64,000 nt of DNA, from NCBI GenBank assembly GCA_963711495.1, contig CAVQEK010000004.1:248001-312000 (forward strand). Direction: 5' to 3'. The stretch comes from CAVQEK01 sp963711495 (GTDB lineage Bacteria; Bacteroidota; Bacteroidia; Cytophagales; Cyclobacteriaceae). The stretch's first letter is position 1. Every line of letters begins with the position of its first letter. Below the pieces are notes generated by a model. That model worked only from the letters and a program-made list of their open reading frames with translations. It searched no databases and was not told the DNA's origin. Positions 18,062 to 26,511 of the stretch are shown piece after piece. The position numbers were made by a program, and so were the translations under genes.

Positions 18062-18820
18062 TCAGTGAACATAACTGCCGGCATTCATATCAAAAGTGCC
18101 TCCGGTAGCGTGGTCTGCCATCCCACTGGCCAGAAAGGCAACCAATGGAGCGATATCTGCTGGTTCTGTCAATCTTGGGAGGGCAACATTCTTGTTTAAA
18201 TGGTTCTCGCCATATTCTTTAAGAAAACCCTGGGCCATATCGGTCTTTACAAAACCAGGGGCTACTATAAAGGCTTTGATATTGTCTTTGCCATAGGCCC
18301 TGGCAATAGAACGGGTGAGTGCTACCATCCCGCCCTTTGAGGCGGCATACGCCAGGTATTCGCCGGTATCGCCCCGAAATGCAGCTCTCGAGGCAATGTT
18401 GATGATGATGCCACCTTGGTTTTGTTTAAAATGTTGGACTGCCTTTTTGCACAACAGACCTGCGGCATTCAGGTTTACATCCATGGTTTTTAGCCATTGA
18501 TCAATCCAAACCACGTCATCGGCATCGGGGTCAGAATTGAGTGCGATACCGGCATTGTTGATCAATACATCAATCCGTTTGAATTTTTGGATGACCGCAT
18601 TGAACAAACTGCTGACCTGCATGGCATCGGAAAAATCCGACTGGAACAGAACTGCTTTTGCGCCCAGCTCTTCCGACACTTTAATTGCCCTGTTTTTATT
18701 GTGATTGTAGTGTACGGCAACTTTTGCGCCGCATTCGATCAACGTGGTTGCGATAGCTTTACCAATACCCCGGCTTGCTCCTGTCACTAAAATGTTTTTA
18801 TTTTTCAGGTTGATATGCAT
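18062..18820 (-). CDS. short-chain dehydrogenase/reductase (FabG-like)
   Basis: NAD(P)-dependent oxidoreductase of the classical SDR fold. Start 18820 (MHINLKNKNILVTGASRGIG) is chosen because a TAnnTTTG promoter box at 18865-18872 lies downstream of the longer reading frame start at 18886. Motifs: TGASRGIG (nucleotide binding, about 13-20), NNAGIAL (about 85), catalytic Ser in NIASRAAF, YAASK (Tyr/Lys), and a C-terminal GGTFDMNAG. It resembles FabG (3-oxoacyl-ACP reductase), but FabG is usually inside a fab cluster and none is here, so the substrate is uncertain. Confidence 0.85.
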   Translation of the reverse strand: MHINLKNKNILVTGASRGIGKAIATTLIECGAKVAVHYNHNKNRAIKVSEELGAKAVLFQSDFSDAMQVSSLFNAVIQKFKRIDVLINNAGIALNSDPDADDVVWIDQWLKTMDVNLNAAGLLCKKAVQHFKQNQGGIIINIASRAAFRGDTGEYLAYAASKGGMVALTRSIARAYGKDNIKAFIVAPGFVKTDMAQGFLKEYGENHLNKNVALPRLTEPADIAPLVAFLASGMADHATGGTFDMNAGSYVH

Positions 18821-18864
18821 TGGATTTCGATAATAATTCTGAAAATATCGGCCCTTTAAATTTA

Positions 18865-18872
18865 CAAATTTA
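18865..18872 (-). promoter_or_regulatory. candidate -7 promoter box for the SDR gene
   Basis: Read on the minus strand the box is TAAATTTG, matching TAnnTTTG, 44 bases upstream of the SDR start. No convincing -33 element was seen. Confidence 0.35.
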
Positions 18873-18996
18873 TTTATCAATTGCATGATAGAATTAGCTG
18901 CCCTTGAAAGGGTCAGCGAAAATCCGATATCGAACCTAATGTTGAATATTTAGTTATGCTTATGACTCCCTGCACATTGATATAAAATTCAATGAT

Positions 18997-19761
18997 TTGA
19001 AAATAATAATACTTATATTACCCATATACTTGTCATTTTCAGGTGTTTTGTTAGCTCAGTTTTATTATCTGGGCGATGCGCAGCCCATGGAAAAGAACTG
19101 CATTATGCTTACACCGGATCAACCATATCGCGAAGGTATCGCTTACAGTACTTCTTATCTCAATCTCGATTTTAACTTCGAAATAGAATTTGATATTTTT
19201 TTGGGTAATAAAGATGAAGGTGCTGACGGAATTGCTTTCGTAATTCAAAAGGATCCCCGAAAATTCGAAGCTTTCGGCACCTTCGGAGAATGCCTGGGCT
19301 ACGGTCGCTGGGTAGCTTCCCAACCATATGGCACCTGCATTGCCCCTTCAATCGCCATAGAATTTGATACGTACTGCAACCCAACCCAAAACGATCCGGC
19401 ATGTGACCACATCGCTTATCTGGAAAATGGGGCCAGTTACCATACACAATACTGGAATGACAACAATGATCAGTACAATCTCGAGGACGGCAGACTCCAT
19501 ACATTTATCTTTAAATGGAACACCAACAAGCGTGTTATCACCGTAAAACTAGATGAGAAGATTGTTTATGAAAACATGAAAGATTTGAAAACTGACATTT
19601 TCCATGGAGAAAGTCAGGTAATTTGGGGTTTCACCGCCTCTACCGGGCGCAAACATAATTTGCAATATTTCTGTCTTAAAAAGATGGCTTCGGCCAACCC
19701 GGACATTAACGATCAAAAAAATACGTTTTATACAAGTACTTATTTACCAATCAGACCATGA
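18997..19761 (+). CDS. secreted L-type (legume-like) lectin-domain protein
   Basis: Exported concanavalin-A-like fold protein. TTG start at 18997; signal peptide about 1-20 (ending LLAQ). Legume-lectin-like motifs in order: FEIEFDIFLG near 63, ADGIAFVIQ (about 77-85, with the Asp-Gly metal/sugar region), SIAIEFDTYCN (about 116-126), an Asp/Asn-rich stretch near 130-155, and VIWGFTASTGRKHN (about 207). Only about 25 residues follow the lectin domain, so it is a nearly single-domain lectin. The stop overlaps the next start by 4 bases (ATGA), indicating coupled translation with the DUF4864-like gene. Confidence 0.8.
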   Translation: MKIIILILPIYLSFSGVLLAQFYYLGDAQPMEKNCIMLTPDQPYREGIAYSTSYLNLDFNFEIEFDIFLGNKDEGADGIAFVIQKDPRKFEAFGTFGECLGYGRWVASQPYGTCIAPSIAIEFDTYCNPTQNDPACDHIAYLENGASYHTQYWNDNNDQYNLEDGRLHTFIFKWNTNKRVITVKLDEKIVYENMKDLKTDIFHGESQVIWGFTASTGRKHNLQYFCLKKMASANPDINDQKNTFYTSTYLPIRP

Positions 19762-20288
19762 AAAAACTTATTCTCACCGCCACCACTGTCGTTCTGGTTC
19801 TGATAATAGCAAAAGTGGCCTATGATCTTTTCATTATTCTCCCAGAAAAATACGTCTATGAATATGGCAGTCACACAGAGGACCTGGCTTCTTATAAAAA
19901 TCCGGCACCGGAACTCACCGCAGAGGATGTTGTCGAGATTCAATTGGAAGCATTGAAAAACAATGATGAATCGGACAAAGGCATCGAACGCGCCTTTAAT
20001 TTCACATCTTCCTATATTGCCAAAGATGAAAAGACACTGCGTTCATTTACCAACATCGTGAAATCCGAGCGCTTCTGTTCTATATTAAATTATTCGGGGG
20101 TTGAAAAAAGTCCCGTAAGGTATCACTATAATACTGCCTTCCAGATGGTCCAGGTTACTGACCAAGAAGACCGCAAGGTGATTTTTTTATTTACGTTAAC
20201 ACGACATTTGGATAAACCATATAAAGGATGCTGGCTTACGGAAAGTGTACGAAAAATCAAGGAAGAAGAACCTTTTGAACACATCTGA
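19758..20288 (+). CDS. exported DUF4864-like protein
   Basis: Function unknown. One N-terminal hydrophobic segment (about 5-25) without a clear cleavage site, then a globular part whose EIQLEALKNNDESDKGIERAF and the following FNFTSS resemble DUF4864/NTF2-like proteins (short helical start, then a strand-rich sheet). In 176 residues, two Cys (NIVKSERFCSIL, KGCWLTE) could form a disulphide. Translation is coupled to the lectin gene by a 4-base overlap; the two may act together at the cell surface. The family match is from memory of the pattern, not a search. Confidence 0.6.
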   Translation: MKKLILTATTVVLVLIIAKVAYDLFIILPEKYVYEYGSHTEDLASYKNPAPELTAEDVVEIQLEALKNNDESDKGIERAFNFTSSYIAKDEKTLRSFTNIVKSERFCSILNYSGVEKSPVRYHYNTAFQMVQVTDQEDRKVIFLFTLTRHLDKPYKGCWLTESVRKIKEEEPFEHI

Positions 20289-20329
20289 CCTTGTTTTATT
20301 GACAATGATTGTGAAAATTATGGTTTGCG

Positions 20330-21415
20330 ATGAGAAAGATCATTCACATCGATATGGACGCCTTTTACGCCTCCATTGAACAGCGTGACAATCCTTCATT
20401 GAAAGGAAAGCCTGTTGCCGTGGGGGGTTCCGGAAAACGTGGTGTGGTAGCAACTGCCAGTTATGAAGCCCGAAAATATAGTGTGTATTCAGCCATGCCA
20501 TCCGTCACCGCCATTAAAAAGTGCCCTGACCTGATTTTCGTCACTCCCCGGTTTGATGTATACCGGGAAGTATCCAGACAGATCCGGGAAATATTTTTAG
20601 AGTACACCGATTTGGTGGAACCACTCTCACTGGATGAAGCGTATCTCGATGTGACCGAAAATAAGCGGAAGATGGACACCGCCACGGAAATTGCCGGGGA
20701 AATCAAAAAACGCATCAGGGACAAAACAAAACTGACTGCTTCTGCCGGAGTTTCCATCAATAAGTTTCTGGCAAAAATGGCTTCCGAACAGAACAAGCCG
20801 GATGGTCTTTTCGTGATCACACCCAAAAAAGCCCTGCCATTTGTAGCCCAATTACCAATCGAAAAATTTCACGGTATCGGTAAAGTCACGGCATCAAAAA
20901 TGCAGCAGATGGGTATTCATAATGGTGGGGACCTCAAAAAGCTCGAAGAACGTGAACTCATCAGGCATTTTGGGAAAGTCGGTCATTATTATTATCAAAT
21001 CGCCAGGGCCGTTGATGAACGACCGGTTGATCCAAACAGGATTCGAAAATCGATAGGAGCTGAAAGAACCTTTGAAGAGGATATTACTGAAGAAGAAACC
21101 ATTATAGAACAGGTCACCCGAATGGCAGACATTCTTTTTGATCGCGTAAGAAAATCGAACGCTTCCGGCAAAACCATTACTTTGAAAGTGAAATTTGCCG
21201 ATTTCGAGACCGTCACACGCAGCAAAACTTTGTCTCATGATATTCATGAAAAAGCAGAGATCCTTCACATTGGACTGGAACTGACCGAAAAAATTGTCCC
21301 AACACCCAAAGGCATACGGCTGCTGGGACTTACCTTATCTAACCTCACCAGCGAAAAATCAGAACCCCACATTTCTGACTTGCAACCGAGCCGGCAACTG
21401 ACCCTCGAGTTTTGA
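20330..21415 (+). CDS. dinB: DNA polymerase IV (DinB family)
   Basis: Y-family translesion polymerase. Palm motifs IHIDMDAFYASIEQ (Asp8, Asp10) and SLDEAYLDVT (about 104-113, catalytic Asp-Glu), the helix-hairpin-helix region IEKFHGIGKVTASKM, a thumb/little-finger region from about 240 and, at the C-terminus, RQLTLEF, a good beta-clamp-binding motif. The 361 residues are standard. It stands alone, 41 bases after the DUF4864-like gene; I saw no clear SOS box. Confidence 0.95.
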   Translation: MRKIIHIDMDAFYASIEQRDNPSLKGKPVAVGGSGKRGVVATASYEARKYSVYSAMPSVTAIKKCPDLIFVTPRFDVYREVSRQIREIFLEYTDLVEPLSLDEAYLDVTENKRKMDTATEIAGEIKKRIRDKTKLTASAGVSINKFLAKMASEQNKPDGLFVITPKKALPFVAQLPIEKFHGIGKVTASKMQQMGIHNGGDLKKLEERELIRHFGKVGHYYYQIARAVDERPVDPNRIRKSIGAERTFEEDITEEETIIEQVTRMADILFDRVRKSNASGKTITLKVKFADFETVTRSKTLSHDIHEKAEILHIGLELTEKIVPTPKGIRLLGLTLSNLTSEKSEPHISDLQPSRQLTLEF

Positions 21416-21493
21416 TTTATTATGGAACTCAACCATTTCACTATATTTCGAGGAGGAATAAATTGTATATTTACCGGTAAATCATTGTTGGAT

Positions 21494-23014
21494 ATGAAAT
21501 CATTTTTACCATCTGGTTTTTTGATATATTTTTTATTGTTTCTATCCTTTCATGTCAACGCGAGGCCAAATGGCAGTGGCACGGTCCGCATAATGGCGGA
21601 TACTATTTTTGGCATCGCTTCGGACAGTGCATCTGTCGCAATTCGGGTGAGCAATTTTAGCGATATCCTTTCCATGCAAGGTTCGATCAACTGGGACCCG
21701 GCGAAATTGACATTCAGTAGTGTGGGTAACTTTGGCCTTCCCTATTTTGATGATCAGTCAATGGGTACCACTGAGATCGATCAGGGTAAACTCCGCTTCA
21801 TCTGGACACCTGATGACGGCATAGCCCGCAACCTGGCTGACAGTACTATCATTTTCAGGGTCAATTTTAAGGTCCTGGCTCCAGCCGGAGAAAACATTCA
21901 GGTGAACATCTCCGATGATCCTTTGCCTGTTGAATTTGGCAATAGCGAATACCAGGTGATGGATGCGGAGGTACGCAATGGCAAAGTGGAAGTATTTTCT
22001 TCCCGAAAAGAGGTCGTGGTAGTGAATGCCACCGACAACACCTCCTGCGATATTCTTCATCCCAATGGACTTTTAATCGCCAGTGTTTACGGAGATACCA
22101 CCAATTATCATTTTTTATGGTTTTATGGTAATAGTGAAAAAGACCAGCCCGACCTTGTAGGGCCTTCATTAAAAAATCTCAAGGCAGGAAATTACACCCT
22201 GGCCGTTTACGATACTGCCGACCATCTTTTTGCAAAAACATTCACTTTGACCATCAATCTTGATCCGCAATACACCCCGGATCAGATTACATTGGATTCT
22301 TTGGCTTCACAAAAAAGCTGCAGCCAAAATCCGGAGGACCTCACCGGCCATGTGCGTATCCTGGTCAATGGTTCCAATTCAGATCCCAACATCAATCTCT
22401 TCTGGTACGCCGGCATGTTATCAGATGCCAGTGAACTCAGCCAGTTCAGGGACAACTATAGTTTGTCAAACCTCGACGCGGATGATTATTTGGTTCGAGT
22501 GCTGAACAATACCACTGACTGTGCGGCATACGATACATTTGCTATTGCCACAGATTTGGTTTATCCCGAAAATCAAATAACCACAAAAAACGATTCTCTG
22601 ATTGCCCCTTCCGGAGAAACTTTTGACTGGTACCGCAACGATGTACAACTCGGTATGCATACAGCTTACCTGAAACCAACCCAGGCTGGATTTTATAGCG
22701 TTGTAGTGACCAATATTTTTAGCTGCGTCACAAAGACAGAAGACAGTTATTTTGGTGTTACCGGACTGGAAAATAATCCGGGCCAAAATATTGAGGTATT
22801 TCCCAATCCTTTTTTCGATTGCCTGACAATAGGGGGTATCGAAGGTTTACGTACTATTGAATTGTTCAACCTGTCCGGTCAGCGGATATTCTTTAAAGAA
22901 TTCAATGCCATTAAATTTCAGTCTCTGGATCTTTCGTCATTTCCCGGAGGTATTTATCTCTTGAAAATTAACACAGAAAATTCATCCTCCATTCAAAAAA
23001 TTATCAAACATTAA
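21494..23014 (+). CDS. secreted cohesin-like protein with T9SS type A sorting domain
   Basis: Extracellular protein exported by T9SS. I place the start at the ATG at 21494 (MKSFLPSGFLIYF...), where a signal peptide begins; the frame extends upstream to 21422 but adds 24 residues before it. An N-terminal cohesin/TGF-like beta-sandwich (about residues 25-165, SINWDPAKLTFSSVGNF) is followed by Ig-like regions and a C-terminal sorting signal (about 430-506, VFPNPFFDCLTIGG, LFNLSGQRIF, GGIYLLKI). Cohesin-like domains bind dockerins or glycans; no dockerin partner is visible nearby. It follows dinB. Confidence 0.8.
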   Translation: MKSFLPSGFLIYFLLFLSFHVNARPNGSGTVRIMADTIFGIASDSASVAIRVSNFSDILSMQGSINWDPAKLTFSSVGNFGLPYFDDQSMGTTEIDQGKLRFIWTPDDGIARNLADSTIIFRVNFKVLAPAGENIQVNISDDPLPVEFGNSEYQVMDAEVRNGKVEVFSSRKEVVVVNATDNTSCDILHPNGLLIASVYGDTTNYHFLWFYGNSEKDQPDLVGPSLKNLKAGNYTLAVYDTADHLFAKTFTLTINLDPQYTPDQITLDSLASQKSCSQNPEDLTGHVRILVNGSNSDPNINLFWYAGMLSDASELSQFRDNYSLSNLDADDYLVRVLNNTTDCAAYDTFAIATDLVYPENQITTKNDSLIAPSGETFDWYRNDVQLGMHTAYLKPTQAGFYSVVVTNIFSCVTKTEDSYFGVTGLENNPGQNIEVFPNPFFDCLTIGGIEGLRTIELFNLSGQRIFFKEFNAIKFQSLDLSSFPGGIYLLKINTENSSSIQKIIKH

Positions 23015-23242
23015 TTACTTTTACGCCCAAATAATTAATTTATCTGCCAGTTTTCGGCAATAATGGTAATTTGAAAAGGAAAACTTGTACTGGAGATAGA
23101 TGTTGTGCAATATATCTTGGCAAACCATGTTATCTCCAATAATTAACTTTGATTATCACAATCTTGCTGATTACAACTAAACGCAGATCAAATTTTTTTC
23201 TGCAGCATTCGGAAGTCCATCGCGGCAAAATGAGAATTTTCC

Positions 23243-25291
23243 ATGAGTAAACTTTTAGCGATCATCTTTTGCTTCTGGTCGACTATTGCATTGAGCCAGA
23301 TCCAAAAGATCCAGTGGGCTTCCCGACTGGATTATCAGTTCAATCAATACAGCGATAGCCAGTTTTCGGCGACCCAGGTCCTCGGTCCTCCGGATGCATT
23401 TCCCCCGGGAACTTTAAGTAAAAATGCTTTGCGGCTTCAAGGGGATGCCTCTTACGGAACTGTGGTCGTGGGATTCAAAAGACCTCAGCAGGTTACACAA
23501 CTGGTGGTGGTAGAAAATAACAGGCCCGGCCGTATTGTTCAGATTAAACTGATCGATGAAAAGGGCGCATATTACATTATTTTCCAGGGTGAAGCCCAGG
23601 ATCTGGATGAAGATTTTCGGACGATGGTGCTCAATATTCCCAGGACATCTTATCGCGTGCAGGCCGTCCAAATTGATATTAATTCCATAGCTCAACCCGG
23701 CCCAAGCCAAATAGATGCGATAGGATTATTGGATGAGGCGGACATGGCGGATGTGCGTAATTTTCTGGCCGGGGCCAATTTTAATGTGCAGCAGGTGATG
23801 TCATTCACCGCCAAGAAAGTTATGCTCAGCGATAAGATCAATTCCAAATTTGCAGAAGCCAAACCACTCGTTTCCCACGATGGTAACACCCTTTATTTCT
23901 CCAGAATGTTTTATCCGGGAAATTATGCCGGCAGATCTGATCCACAGGATATTTATTATTCCAGAAAGCTCAATGGAGTCTGGTCTGCAGCCATGAATAT
24001 TGGAGCTCCGCTGAATGATCAGTATGCCAATGGGGTATGCTCCATCTCACCGGATGGGAAAACTTTACTGTTGATAAATGGTTACGAACCCAACGGCGTC
24101 ATTACGGCGGGTGTTTCCATTTCAAGAAAAACAATTTCCGGTTGGGGAAAGCCACATAAACTCAACATAGAAAATTACCAAAACACCGGTGAATTTCAGG
24201 ATTTTTTCCTGTCCATTGATGAATCGGTTTTGTTGATGGCTGTGCAACGGCATGACGGTTACGGACAGCAGGACCTTTATGTCAGCATAAAGGACGGCCC
24301 AGAATCCTACTCAAAACCAAAAAACCTGGGCATGGCCATTAATACGTCGATGGCAGAATTCGCGCCTTTTCTTTCCCCCGACAACACCACGCTTTATTTC
24401 GCCTCGGAAGGACATGGCGGCTATGGTCAAAGCGATATTTTCAAATCCAAACGCCTCGACAATAGCTGGCAAAGCTGGAGCACACCGGAAAATCTAGGCC
24501 CTTCTGTGAATACATCCAGTTGGGAGGCTTATTTTAGCATAACCGCCGCTGGGGATTATGCCTATTTTGTATCTTCAGAGGGTAGCCACGACGGATCTCA
24601 GAATATTTATCGCATTCCGCTACTGCAACAGGAAATGCCGGATTCACCGGAACCGATGCTTGCTTTTCAGGGTAAGGTGTTCGATGCCAGTACAAGCAAA
24701 CCTGTCGATGCTTATGTTGTGGCAGAAGAAACGAAACACAATGTTCCCTACCGCACGCAATCAGATGGACTTTCAGGCAATTTTTTAGTCTATATTCCCC
24801 GAAATCCACATTACAGTTTGTCGGTCAAAGCCAAGGGGTACATTTCAATTGAAGAAAATATGGATGTAACACCCTATCTCAAGGACAACCAGATCAGTCG
24901 CAATATTTATCTGAAGCCAATATCCACCGATCAGATATTTACGGTTAACAATCTGCAATTCGAACAAAGCAAAGCAACGTTGCTCGATCAGTCCATTCCT
25001 ACACTACAAAGATTGGTTCAAATAATGACGGAAAATCCGGACATGCGCATCGAGCTTGCCGGTCATACCGATGCCTACGGGCCGGCAGAAGCCAAAAAAG
25101 CGCTTTCATTGGCCAGGGTGGAACGCGTCAAAGACTATCTTGTGGATGCCGGGATCGACAAAAACCGCATTGAAACCGTCGGTTATGGCAGTTCCCATCC
25201 TATCGCGCCCAACAATACGGAAGAAAACCGGGCCAAAAATCGCCGCGTGGAAATAAAAATACTCGATGTTGGATATTCGAGAAATAATTGA
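23243..25291 (+). CDS. OmpA-family protein with PD40 propeller (PorE-like architecture)
   Basis: Outer-membrane or periplasmic peptidoglycan-anchored protein of 682 residues. Signal peptide about 1-18. Then a jelly-roll/discoidin-like region (about 20-165, SATQVLGPPDAF, GTVVVGF), a PD40/WD40-like beta-propeller (about 200-465, repeated LYFSRMFYPG, TLYFASEGHGGYGQSDIF), a carboxypeptidase-regulatory-like sandwich (about 475-555) and an OmpA C-terminal peptidoglycan-binding domain (about 565-682, IELAGHTDAYG, LARVERVKDYL, NRRVEIKI). This order from the propeller onward matches PorE of T9SS, which has TPR repeats at its N-terminus instead. Confidence 0.85.
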   Translation: MSKLLAIIFCFWSTIALSQIQKIQWASRLDYQFNQYSDSQFSATQVLGPPDAFPPGTLSKNALRLQGDASYGTVVVGFKRPQQVTQLVVVENNRPGRIVQIKLIDEKGAYYIIFQGEAQDLDEDFRTMVLNIPRTSYRVQAVQIDINSIAQPGPSQIDAIGLLDEADMADVRNFLAGANFNVQQVMSFTAKKVMLSDKINSKFAEAKPLVSHDGNTLYFSRMFYPGNYAGRSDPQDIYYSRKLNGVWSAAMNIGAPLNDQYANGVCSISPDGKTLLLINGYEPNGVITAGVSISRKTISGWGKPHKLNIENYQNTGEFQDFFLSIDESVLLMAVQRHDGYGQQDLYVSIKDGPESYSKPKNLGMAINTSMAEFAPFLSPDNTTLYFASEGHGGYGQSDIFKSKRLDNSWQSWSTPENLGPSVNTSSWEAYFSITAAGDYAYFVSSEGSHDGSQNIYRIPLLQQEMPDSPEPMLAFQGKVFDASTSKPVDAYVVAEETKHNVPYRTQSDGLSGNFLVYIPRNPHYSLSVKAKGYISIEENMDVTPYLKDNQISRNIYLKPISTDQIFTVNNLQFEQSKATLLDQSIPTLQRLVQIMTENPDMRIELAGHTDAYGPAEAKKALSLARVERVKDYLVDAGIDKNRIETVGYGSSHPIAPNNTEENRAKNRRVEIKILDVGYSRNN

Positions 25292-25333
25292 TTTGTCATC
25301 GCCGGATTACAAAGAATCAAATTTACTGTTTGT

Positions 25334-25795
25334 TCATTTCACAAATAATCGTTCATCGAACTGAAAATGTTCCGTCTTTATAATCCTGATCAGATGAAAA
25401 TCTTTGTGTCCTGGATTTAGCAGAAAATTATAATCGCCAGGCACTACCACCGATGGCACTTTCAACACCGCCGATTTGGCTTCTTTAATAAAATGATCTC
25501 CAATCTCCTGTGTGGCATGCAGGTGAGGAAATGATTTCCAACCTGGGGGTAATTGAGCGGTTTTTATGGAGAGAATGTGATAATCATCCGGAATGTCTAT
25601 CGATATCAATTGATAATCTACAGGCACAATCCCCAGAGGCATATGTACGGCAATTTCGGTAGTACACAGTGCCCGTGACTGCGACGTATAAATCATGGCC
25701 ACTCCCTTGCTGTTCCAACGGCCTCCGCTTAATTCAGCGCCTTTTCCTGAGAGGTCCCGGCTGTATTTCGATTTGCTAAGCCGGAAAACGATCAC
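25334..25795 (-). CDS. RES-domain toxin
   Basis: Toxin of a RES/Xre type II pair; characterised members degrade NAD+. The 153 residues show the family core: GGRWNSKG (Arg26), VAMIYTSQSRALCTTE (Tyr36, Glu47) with the Arg/Tyr/Glu spacing of the family, a Ser/Thr-rich turn, and a VPSVVVPGDYNFLLNP block with the typical terminal DYNFLLNP. It overlaps the upstream antitoxin gene by 4 bases, the normal antitoxin-first order. The toxin stop lies 43 bases from the convergent OmpA gene, and I saw no terminator. Confidence 0.88.
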   Translation of the reverse strand: MIVFRLSKSKYSRDLSGKGAELSGGRWNSKGVAMIYTSQSRALCTTEIAVHMPLGIVPVDYQLISIDIPDDYHILSIKTAQLPPGWKSFPHLHATQEIGDHFIKEAKSAVLKVPSVVVPGDYNFLLNPGHKDFHLIRIIKTEHFQFDERLFVK

Positions 25796-26220
25796 GCCAA
25801 TACGCCTTGTTCTATGCGGGTCAATTCATCTTTCAACAGACTGATGCCGAAAGTATTGTCGAGTAATTCTTTTGGCTTTTGTCCACCCAGGGCTACATTG
25901 TTGGTGTCAAACCAGGTATTTAGTCGTTCCCGGTCACCGAATACTTCCAGGCCCAAATGGTAGAGCAACACGATTTCGAGGATCTTTTCGGCATAAATGG
26001 GATCAAAGGTTTTCTTTTCTTTTTTATATCGCTGCAGTGTTCTTTCTGATAAGTGGAGAAATACTGACCACTCACGCAGGGTGAATGGGCTTTTGTTGGT
26101 GAGGGTGACAAAAACAGGATACTTGATGCCTTGTTTTACAGTATTCACCAGGAGTAAAATATCTTTATCGTCAACAGAATTATATGTGATCTCTTTGTCT
26201 AATATATTCATCGGTTTCAT
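25792..26220 (-). CDS. Xre/MbcA/ParS-type antitoxin (DUF2384)
   Basis: Antitoxin and probable autorepressor for the adjacent RES toxin. An N-terminal region of about 55 residues leads to a helix-turn-helix-like part (LREWSVFLHLSERTLQRYK, about 47-66), and the C-terminal half has the DUF2384 toxin-binding pattern: LYHLGLEVFGDRERLNTW and ALGGQKPKELLDNTFGI. The 142 residues are typical. Met1 or Met4 (26211) could be the start; the promoter box ends 10 bases from Met1, so Met4 is also reasonable. Neighbouring promoter and palindrome suggest autoregulation. Confidence 0.88.
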   Translation of the reverse strand: MKPMNILDKEITYNSVDDKDILLLVNTVKQGIKYPVFVTLTNKSPFTLREWSVFLHLSERTLQRYKKEKKTFDPIYAEKILEIVLLYHLGLEVFGDRERLNTWFDTNNVALGGQKPKELLDNTFGISLLKDELTRIEQGVLA

Positions 26221-26230
26221 TTCTTTAACC

Positions 26231-26271
26231 CAAAGATACGAATGTTGTCATTTAAAAAACGACAATTGTCG
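26231..26271 (-). promoter_or_regulatory. promoter and palindromic operator of the RES/Xre operon
   Basis: On the minus strand TATCTTTG (26231-26238) matches the TAnnTTTG -7 box. About 24 bases upstream, the perfect 12-bp palindrome CGACAATTGTCG (26260-26271) contains the TTG of the -33 region. A further TTGTC half-site is at 26245-26249. This fits an antitoxin-binding operator. Confidence 0.6.
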
Positions 26272-26511
26272 CAAGAAGTTATATTATACCCAGATGTTCC
26301 TAATAAAATTTCCATTAACTTAAAAGACAAATAACCAACTTATACAAAATCAAATTTTGTTTAGAGGCCTGTAAAGAATTTTTCAATATCTTTATTACAG
26401 TGATTAGATCAAAACGGTCCTGGTGAGAATGATCGCTTTACAACCAATCCTGTTTTTTAGAACCTTTATTTTTTAACTGGCTCGATCGCTATTATTTTAA
26501 AAGAGTATCCC

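Noticed and set aside
23091..23138. Inverted repeat TGGAGATA/TATCTCCA with a 32-base loop between the cohesin-like and OmpA genes
   Set aside because: Only 8 pairs with a long loop and no T tract; expected by chance in AT-rich spacer.
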